Below are positions 58,329-64,000 of a stretch of DNA of 64,000 nt, in pieces. The notes beneath the pieces were generated by a model. That model saw nothing but the letters and a program-made list of their open reading frames with translations, made no database searches and was not told the origin of the DNA. The DNA lies in contig CAZDZL010000008.1 of the NCBI GenBank assembly GCA_964509885.1, positions 33,582-97,581 of the forward strand. Reading direction: 5' to 3'. The stretch is from Palsa-1447 sp964509885 (GTDB taxonomy: Bacteria; Verrucomicrobiota; Verrucomicrobiia; Opitutales; Opitutaceae). How positions within the stretch are numbered: the first letter of the stretch is position 1; the number at the start of each line of letters is the position of its first letter. The translations under genes and the position numbers were made by a program.

Positions 58329-59545
58329 ACGGGCACAACATCGCCACGATCTACGCCAAGGAGCTCCGGGACACCGTGCGCGACAGGCGCGCGATGATCT
58401 CGATGATCGTCATACCGACGGTCGTCATGCCGCTCCTCATCTTTGGCTTCGCAAAGACGGCCTTCGTCATCGTCTCCAAGGCCAAGGAGGAGATACCCCG
58501 CATCATGGTGATCGGCGGATCGGACTCCCCCGGGGTCATGGCCGAGCTTGAGAAGTCGGGGAAGTTCAAGGTGGAGACGGCGTCCAAGGACTGGAGAAGC
58601 CTCATTTCGGACAAGAGGGTCCGCGCGGCCGTCGAGATCCCGGACGGCTTCGAGAGGGCGCTCGGGGAGGGATCCGCCCCCGCCATCACGCTCTATGACT
58701 ACCAGGGGGAGCTCAAGTCGGGGCTGGCCGCGGAGCGGCTGGACGGCTTCTTCTCGGAGCTGCGCAGGCGCACGACGGCGCGGCTGCTCGCCGCGAAGGG
58801 CCTGCCGGCCTCGATCGCCCGGCCCTTCGAGGTCAACCAGACGAACGTCGCCCCGCCGGAGAAGGTCGGGGGCAACTTCCTCGGGGGCATCATCCCTTAC
58901 TTCATCATCTTCCTCTGCCTCACCGGGGCCATGTACCCGGCGATGGACCTGACCGCGGGCGAGAAGGAGCGGGGCACGATGGAGACCCTGCTCTGCAGCC
59001 CGGCCTCCCGCACGGACATCGTCATCGGGAAGTTCCTGATGGTGCTCACGGGGTCGCTGTCGGCGGTCATGTTCTCGCTGATCTCCCTCGGGGGGACGCT
59101 GGTCGCCTTTGGCTCCGCCTTCGCGCCGGCCGGGGCCGCGGCGAAGGCCGCCGCGCGGGGCGCGGCGATGCCGACGATCGACTTCCTGGGCATCTTCGGC
59201 CTGCTGGCGATGGTCGCCCCCGTCGCCGTGCTCTTCTCGGCGATCCTCTTCTCCGTCTCGCTCTTCGCGAGGAGCTCCAAGGAGGCCCAGAGCTACATCA
59301 TGCCGCTGACCTTCGCCGTCATCATCCCGTGCATCATGGGCATGCTGCCCGGGATCGAGCTGAACTACCGCCTCGCCCTCGTCCCGGTCCTCAACATTTC
59401 GCTCGTCTGCAAGGAAATGCTCTCGGGCGTGTGGCACTGGGGCTACATCGCGGTCATCTTCGGGTCCACGGCGCTCTACGCGGCGGCGGCGCTCGCCGTC
59501 GCCGTGCGCCTGTTCAGGCGCGAGGACGTGATCTTCAGGACCTGA
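58325..59545 (+). CDS. ABC-2-type exporter permease (NatB-like)
   Basis: 406 residues from ATG 58325. First helix at about 22-42, a large extracytoplasmic domain (to about 190), then five helices; the conserved segment MDLTAGEKERGTMETLLCSP before the helices is diagnostic of NatB/ABC-2 permeases. It forms the membrane channel for the preceding ATPase. Likely regulated by the upstream two-component system. Confidence 0.9.
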   Translation: MNGHNIATIYAKELRDTVRDRRAMISMIVIPTVVMPLLIFGFAKTAFVIVSKAKEEIPRIMVIGGSDSPGVMAELEKSGKFKVETASKDWRSLISDKRVRAAVEIPDGFERALGEGSAPAITLYDYQGELKSGLAAERLDGFFSELRRRTTARLLAAKGLPASIARPFEVNQTNVAPPEKVGGNFLGGIIPYFIIFLCLTGAMYPAMDLTAGEKERGTMETLLCSPASRTDIVIGKFLMVLTGSLSAVMFSLISLGGTLVAFGSAFAPAGAAAKAAARGAAMPTIDFLGIFGLLAMVAPVAVLFSAILFSVSLFARSSKEAQSYIMPLTFAVIIPCIMGMLPGIELNYRLALVPVLNISLVCKEMLSGVWHWGYIAVIFGSTALYAAAALAVAVRLFRREDVIFRT

Positions 59546-59705
59546 TACTGTAAATCATTCATGAAGCGGCGCCCGGGGTGCTTCCGGGGGGTAAACCAGT
59601 TGTAAAACCGGGCCGCCCATCTAGCGAAGGCCGTTCCGATATGTTCTAATGCGGTCTAGGGTAAAGTCCCCAGATCACAGACAACAACGAACAGACTCCG
59701 CCGCC

Positions 59706-60134
59706 ATGAATTCAACCTCAGTACCGTTTCAGATGCCCCTGCGGCCCGACCTCACCCTCAAGCGCCGTCTCCCCACCAATCCCCCCATCCCGATGGAGTC
59801 GGACGACATCGTCCCGAAGGAGCGCCGGATAGCCGGACCCTACGGCACGGCCTCGCTCCAGGAGGCCTGGGACAAGCTGTACAAGGCCCGCTCCATCCTC
59901 GAGGCCGAGCAGACGCACCTTCGCGACGACCGGATCGCGCTCCAGGGGGAGTCCGAGGCCCTCGCGGCGCGCGAGCAGGCGGTGGCGCTGCGAGAGCAGC
60001 GCATCCAGCAGCTCGAGCTCCGGGCCGCCCTCGACCGGGCGGACGCCGACGCCCTGGAATCAGAGTCCACGCTCGCCAAGCTGACCCGGGCGCCGTTCGA
60101 CATCGCCCGCTCGGTATTCGGATCGAAGAAGTGA
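59706..60134 (+). CDS. Hypothetical coiled-coil protein
   Basis: 142 residues from ATG 59706. A Pro-rich N-terminus (about 1-50) is followed by one long predicted coiled coil (SLQEAWDKLYKARSILEAEQ, then Ala/Glu/Leu/Arg-rich heptads to about 125) and a short basic tail. No signal peptide or membrane helix. I do not recognise a family. The 160-base upstream gap holds no clear terminator for the ABC permease gene. DeoA follows 43 bases later. Confidence 0.6.
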   Translation: MNSTSVPFQMPLRPDLTLKRRLPTNPPIPMESDDIVPKERRIAGPYGTASLQEAWDKLYKARSILEAEQTHLRDDRIALQGESEALAAREQAVALREQRIQQLELRAALDRADADALESESTLAKLTRAPFDIARSVFGSKK

Positions 60135-60177
60135 TTTGGCGTGCCTCCGCCGCCTTCCCGCCGTAGGGGAGGGGGGC

Positions 60178-61494
60178 ATGGCCGCCGTTTTGTTCCCCCA
60201 GCATGTGATCGCGCGCAAGCGCGACGGCGGCGAGCTTGACCGGGCCGAGATCGAGGCCTTCGTCAAGGGGGCCACGGACGGCTCGTGGGCCGACTACCAG
60301 CTGAGCGCGCTCCTGATGGCGGTGTTCCTGAAGGGGATGACGCCGAAGGAGACCGCGCTCCTGACCGAGGCTATGCTCCGCTCCGGCGTCGTGGCCGACC
60401 TCTCGGCGATCAGGCTTCCCAAGGCCGACAAGCATTCGACGGGCGGGGTCGGGGACAACGTGTCGCTGCACCTGGCGCCGATGGTGGCGGCCTGCGGCGT
60501 CGTGGTGCCGATGATCAGCGGGCGGGGCCTCGGGCACACCGGCGGCACGCTCGACAAGCTCGAGTCGATACCCGGCTTCCGCGTCGGGCTGTCGATCGCG
60601 GAGTACCGCGAGCAGCTCTCGAGGATCGGCGTGGCCCTGATAGGGCAGACCGCCGAGCTCGCCCCGGCCGACCGCAAGCTCTACGCGCTTCGCGACGTGA
60701 CGGCCACGGTGGAGTGCATCCCGCTCATCTGCGCCAGCATTCTCAGCAAGAAGCTCGCCTCGGGGATCGACGTCCTCGTCCTCGACGTGAAGTTCGGGCG
60801 CGGCGCGTTCATGAGGGACAAGGCGCGTGCGAGGGAGCTCGCCGTCACGATAACCGCCGTGGCCAAGGCCATGGGCAAGCCGACGCGCGCTGTGCTGACG
60901 GCGATGGACGAGCCGCTCGCGAGCTCGGTGGGCAACGCTCTCGAGGTGGCCGAATCGATCAAGTGCCTCAGGGGCTCTGGGTCGCGGGATCTGATGGAGG
61001 TCTCCTACGCGATCGGCGAGCAGATGCTGGTGCTGGCCGGCGCGTCGAAGGACACCGCGGATGCGCGCTCGAGCCTCGAGAAGAGCGTCTCCTCGGGAGC
61101 CGCGCTCGCGAAGTTCCGGGAACTCGTCGCCGCGCAGGGCGGCGATCCAAGGGTGGTCGACGATCCGGGACGCCTGCCGCAGGCCAGCATTGTTAGGCCG
61201 ATCGCGAGCCCGCGCGCGGGGTTTGTCACTGACGTCGACGCGCTCGGCGTCGCCCTCGCCGCGCTCCACCTCGGCGCCGGCCGGGCAAAGGCCGAGGACC
61301 CGATCGACCACGCCGTGGGCGTCAGCGCCCTGGCCAGGTCGGGCGACCCGGTGAAGGCCGGCGGTAGCCTCTGCATGGTCCACGCGAACAGCGAGCGCGC
61401 GGCGAAGGAGGCGGCCGAGATACTGGGCAGGGCGATCGTTGTCGGCGACGCGCCCCGCCCGCTGGCCACACTCGTGGACGAGGTCATTGGCTGA
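60178..61494 (+). CDS. deoA: Thymidine phosphorylase
   Basis: 438 residues from ATG 60178, preceded by a G-rich ribosome-binding site (GGGGAGGGGGG, 60166-60176). Family blocks: KADKHSTGGVGDNVSLHLAP, and SGRGLGHTGGTLDKLESIPG, the pyrimidine-phosphorylase signature; LILD-type KFGRGAFMRDKARARELA follows. It phosphorolyses thymidine or deoxyuridine to base and 2-deoxyribose-1-phosphate. With DeoC and the ALDH16 pair 7 kb upstream, a deoxynucleoside salvage route is present; no deoB is seen here. Confidence 0.94.
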   Translation: MAAVLFPQHVIARKRDGGELDRAEIEAFVKGATDGSWADYQLSALLMAVFLKGMTPKETALLTEAMLRSGVVADLSAIRLPKADKHSTGGVGDNVSLHLAPMVAACGVVVPMISGRGLGHTGGTLDKLESIPGFRVGLSIAEYREQLSRIGVALIGQTAELAPADRKLYALRDVTATVECIPLICASILSKKLASGIDVLVLDVKFGRGAFMRDKARARELAVTITAVAKAMGKPTRAVLTAMDEPLASSVGNALEVAESIKCLRGSGSRDLMEVSYAIGEQMLVLAGASKDTADARSSLEKSVSSGAALAKFRELVAAQGGDPRVVDDPGRLPQASIVRPIASPRAGFVTDVDALGVALAALHLGAGRAKAEDPIDHAVGVSALARSGDPVKAGGSLCMVHANSERAAKEAAEILGRAIVVGDAPRPLATLVDEVIG

Positions 61495-61519
61495 GGCCGG
61501 AGCGCCCCGGAGTCCGACA

Positions 61520-62059
61520 ATGAGCACCCGGGAGTCCCTGACGATCGCGGGCAGGGCGGTCCTTTCGATCTTCGTCTGCGGCTTCTTTGTCTGGTATGCG
61601 AACGCGACATGGGTCCGCGCCTACGAGGGCTACAGCATCGGGAAGACCTGGCGCCCCCCGGCCGAGCGGTATTCCGCGCGCGTCGTCGGGTTCACCATCG
61701 GGAGCGCGTACCAGCGGCGAAAGATCCCCACGGTCAGGATCACCTTCGCGGACGGCAAGACAGCCGATTTCAACTCGTCGCGCAGCGGGACGTACTCGGA
61801 GGGGGACGAGGTGAGGGTTTTGGAGTCCAGCTACGAGTCGAGGCTCGTCATCCAGAACACGGTCCTCTCCAAGCGCATCTCGAAGATATACGAGATTGAC
61901 GACCCGTATCTCCTTTGGATCAAGGACGCCTGCTACGGCGCGTTCTTCGCCGTTTTTGCCGTGGGAAGCCTCCTGGTGGGATTCGCCCCGTTCCTTGCGC
62001 TTGCGCGGGCCCGCACCCCAGCGGGTGACGGGCTTCAGGCGCCAGCCGACATTCCCTGA
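61520..62059 (+). CDS. DUF3592-like membrane protein
   Basis: 179 residues from ATG 61520. One helix at about 9-29, an extracytoplasmic beta-rich domain (YSARVVGFTIGSAYQRRKIP, then TVRITFADGKTADFNSS), and a second helix near 146-166. This two-helix plus beta-domain layout and the GKT/V-R-I-T-F pattern recall DUF3592 proteins, of unknown function. It starts 25 bases after deoA and may be cotranscribed. Confidence 0.6.
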   Translation: MSTRESLTIAGRAVLSIFVCGFFVWYANATWVRAYEGYSIGKTWRPPAERYSARVVGFTIGSAYQRRKIPTVRITFADGKTADFNSSRSGTYSEGDEVRVLESSYESRLVIQNTVLSKRISKIYEIDDPYLLWIKDACYGAFFAVFAVGSLLVGFAPFLALARARTPAGDGLQAPADIP

Positions 62060-62074
62060 CGGGCCAGGGGCCGG

Positions 62075-63940
62075 CTACTTCTCCAGGGCGGCCAGCTCGC
62101 CCGCCGCCTTCTCCCAGGCCGCGGTCGCGGCCCCCAGCTGGTCGACGATGACGCTCAGCTCTCGGTTCAGGTGCTGCGCCTTCCCGGGCTCCGTGTAGGT
62201 CTCGGGCGCCTCGAGCGCCGCGGTCAGGTCGTTCTGCTTCGTCTCGAGCTTCGAGACCTCCTCCTCGAGGCGCCCGACCTCGATTCGGAGCTTCTTGACC
62301 GATGACGGGCTCGCGACCCTGGCGGGAGCCGCCGCCGCGGGCTTGGCCTGCGCGCCGGGCGAGGCGTTCTGGAGCGGGACCCGGTCGACGAGGCTCGACG
62401 TCAGCGCGGCGCGCGCGTTGGTGGCCTTCGACTTCTCGAGGTAGTAGTCGTAGTTGCCCGCGTAGGGGGTGAGCCTGCCCGAGTGGACGTGAAGGACGTT
62501 CTGCGCCAGGGCGCGGATGAAGTACACGTCGTGGCTGATGAAGATGAACGTGCCGTCGAAGGTCAGGAGCGCGCTGACCAGGGCGTCGATCGAGGCGATG
62601 TCGAGGTGGGTCGTCGGCTCGTCCATGAGGAGCAGGTTCGGCGGCTTGACGAGGAGACGCGCGAGCGCGAGGCGCGACTTCTCGCCTCCCGAGAGCACGG
62701 ACACCTTCTTGTGGACGTCGTCCTTGCGGAAGAGGAAGGCGCCCAGGATGGCGCGGCCCTGCTGCTCCGTGAGCTGGTTCTCGTTCGTGCGCAGCTCCAT
62801 CACGTTCTCGAAGACCGAGGCCTTGGCATTGAGGTTGTCGAGACGGTTCTGCGCGAAGTACCCCGGGACGACGTTGCTGCCGAGCTCGCGCGTGCCGCCC
62901 TGGATCGGGACGACGCCGGCGAGGATCTTGAGGAGCGTCGACTTGCCCGCGCCGTTGGGCCCGACGAGCACGATCCTCTGGCCGCGCTCGGCGGTGAAGT
63001 TCATGTCCCGGTAGACGACCTTCTCGCCGTAGGCCTGGTCGACATGCTCCAGCTCGACCACCTTCAGCCCCGAGCGTGGCGGCTTCGGGAACTTGAAGTG
63101 GATGCGCTTAAGGTCGTCCTGGGGCTCGTCGACGGCCACGGCCTCGAGGCGCTCGATCTGCTTCTCCTTGGACTTGGCGCGGGAGGCCATCGAGGCCTTG
63201 GCGCCGAAGCGGTCGACAAACTTCTGCAGGTGGGCGATCTCGCGCTGCTGGTTCTTGAACGAGGCGGCCTGCTGCTCCTTGCGGGCCTCCTTCTCCAGCA
63301 TGTAGTCGTCGTAGTTGCCCGTGTAGCGGTTGAGCGTGCCGCCGCGCATCTCGAGTATCCCCGTGCAGAGGGCGTTCAGGAACGCGCGGTCATGCGAGAT
63401 GACGACGAGCCCGCCCGGGTAGCGCGTGAGGTAGTCCTGGAACCAGAGGAGGGCCTCGAGATCCAGGTGGTTGGTCGGCTCGTCGAGGAGGAGGAGGGCG
63501 GGCTCGGCCACGAGGAGCCGCGCGAGGTGCGCCCGCATCACCCAGCCGCCCGAGAACGTCTTCGCCTTCTTCTCGCTGTCGCCCTCGCGGAAGCCGAGCC
63601 CGGCAAGGATCTTCTTCGCCCGGGGCTCGAGGGTCCAGTCGATGTCATGGTCGTCGTCGTCGGGCACGAGCTTCTTGCCGCTCGTGACGATCTCCATGAT
63701 GGTCTCGTCGGCGACCGGCGCGCTTTCCTGGGGCAGGAAGCCGAAGTCGGCGCCCCGCTCCCACTCGATCGTCCCCTCGTCGGGTGACTCCTCGCCCAGG
63801 ATCAGGTTGAAGAGCGTGGTCTTTCCCGCCCCGTTGGGGCCGACGAGGCCGTAGCGGTCGCTGCGCGCGATGAACAGCGACACGTCCGAGAAGAGGGTGC
63901 GTGTGCCATAGGACTTGGATACATCGGCTATCGTGAGCAT
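62075..63940 (-). CDS. ABC-F family ATPase (Uup/YheS-like)
   Basis: 621 residues with two nucleotide-binding domains and no membrane helices. First: GPNGAGKTTLFNLIL, FSGGWVMRAHLARLL, LLLLDEPTNHLDLEAL. Second: GPNGAGKSTLLKIL, LSGGEKSRLALARLL, LLLMDEPTTHLD. An interdomain linker (about 240-310) of the ABC-F type and a coiled-coil C-terminal tail (about 545-621) as in Uup follow. ABC-F proteins act on the ribosome or DNA. A TTGACG/TTTGAT promoter lies upstream. Confidence 0.93.
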   Translation of the reverse strand: MLTIADVSKSYGTRTLFSDVSLFIARSDRYGLVGPNGAGKTTLFNLILGEESPDEGTIEWERGADFGFLPQESAPVADETIMEIVTSGKKLVPDDDDHDIDWTLEPRAKKILAGLGFREGDSEKKAKTFSGGWVMRAHLARLLVAEPALLLLDEPTNHLDLEALLWFQDYLTRYPGGLVVISHDRAFLNALCTGILEMRGGTLNRYTGNYDDYMLEKEARKEQQAASFKNQQREIAHLQKFVDRFGAKASMASRAKSKEKQIERLEAVAVDEPQDDLKRIHFKFPKPPRSGLKVVELEHVDQAYGEKVVYRDMNFTAERGQRIVLVGPNGAGKSTLLKILAGVVPIQGGTRELGSNVVPGYFAQNRLDNLNAKASVFENVMELRTNENQLTEQQGRAILGAFLFRKDDVHKKVSVLSGGEKSRLALARLLVKPPNLLLMDEPTTHLDIASIDALVSALLTFDGTFIFISHDVYFIRALAQNVLHVHSGRLTPYAGNYDYYLEKSKATNARAALTSSLVDRVPLQNASPGAQAKPAAAAPARVASPSSVKKLRIEVGRLEEEVSKLETKQNDLTAALEAPETYTEPGKAQHLNRELSVIVDQLGAATAAWEKAAGELAALEK

Positions 63941-63951
63941 GGGAACCCTGC

Positions 63952-63981
63952 ATCAAACACCCTGCCATGCGGCCACGTCAA
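63952..63981 (-). promoter_or_regulatory. Candidate promoter of the ABC-F gene
   Basis: Read leftward: TTGACG (63981-63976), 18-base spacer, TTTGAT (63957-63952), 11 bases before ATG 63940. This is the best -35 match in the window; the leader would be a few bases. Confidence 0.45.
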
Positions 63982-64000
63982 CCGTAGGGTTTTGCCGCCG

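Noticed and set aside
1..64000. CRISPR array, transposase, integrase, phage or toxin-antitoxin genes
   Set aside because: No repeated spacer array, no terminal inverted repeats around a transposase and no recognisable proteins of these classes were found by reading.

Overview
The window is high-GC bacterial chromosome, almost solidly coding on both strands with short intergenic gaps. There are no rRNA or tRNA genes, no CRISPR array and no insertion sequence that I can see. The gene mix is ordinary chromosomal content: purine, aromatic and proline metabolism, ammonium uptake, ECF sigma modules, DUF4097 and polymer-forming envelope proteins, a bacterial GH3-family protein, an ALDH16-type aldehyde dehydrogenase beside deoC, a fungal-type cystathionine gamma-synthase-like enzyme, and an ABC permease of the acidobacterial/verrucomicrobial MacB-like type. 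This suggests Verrucomicrobiota (Opitutales-like). That placement is inference from gene content, not from a marker gene. A run of exactly 100 N (18230-18329) marks a scaffold gap of unknown true size, so this is draft, probably metagenomic, sequence. Recognisable Shine-Dalgarno sites are rare, and several genes have promoter-like hexamers so close to the start codon that leaderless mRNAs are likely.

Layout. 1-8182: edge-truncated membrane protein, cystathionine gamma-synthase-like enzyme, DUF1761 protein, exonuclease III, SRPBCC protein, CinA-C domain and SYLF lipoprotein-like protein, then a leftward operon of ABC ATPase, ABC permease and zincin metallopeptidase. 8282-15815: Spy-like protein, AEC transporter, thioredoxin-like protein, 3-hydroxyisobutyrate-dehydrogenase-family enzyme, a bifunctional proline dehydrogenase/P5C dehydrogenase, and an ammonium transporter behind a sigma-54-like element. 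15913-18726: ECF sigma factor, membrane anti-sigma-like protein and a polymer-forming/RDD membrane protein interrupted by the N gap. 18780-21425: purE-purK and malate dehydrogenase. 21605-25046: dehydrogenase, Gfo/Idh/MocA and MFS carrier, a probable sugar or sugar-acid catabolic operon. 25199-31074: two large polytopic membrane proteins and a MacB-like permease. 31103-34436: leftward operon of DAHP synthase, serine hydrolase and Tat-exported Gfo/Idh/MocA, preceded by a possible leader-peptide attenuator. 34693-40578: YgfZ, HU, galactokinase-like kinase, prepilin peptidase, AroE, SirB1-type protein and YggS. 40658-47144: LysR regulator, TlpA-like protein, GH3 protein, pseudouridine synthase, DUF2062 protein, fatty-acid desaturase and TonB-C protein. 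47609-50148: second ECF sigma/anti-sigma/envelope protein module, read leftward. 50291-63940: MBL-fold hydrolase, LapA-like protein, SpoU methyltransferase, deoC with a split ALDH16, LytS/LytTR two-component system with a NatAB-like ABC exporter, a coiled-coil protein, thymidine phosphorylase, a DUF3592-like protein and an ABC-F ATPase.

Genes that work together: DeoA, DeoC and the ALDH16 pair form a plausible deoxynucleoside salvage route (deoxyribose phosphate to acetaldehyde to acetate). DAHP synthase and AroE serve the shikimate pathway. PurE and PurK act in successive purine steps. The two sigma modules share one plan: sigma factor, membrane anti-sigma, exported beta-rich protein. The most interesting signals are the split ALDH16, the candidate attenuator before DAHP synthase, the leaderless promoter pattern, and unexplained structured DNA at 46560-46694 and 47145-47608. 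I found no clearly new multi-gene defence or mobile system.
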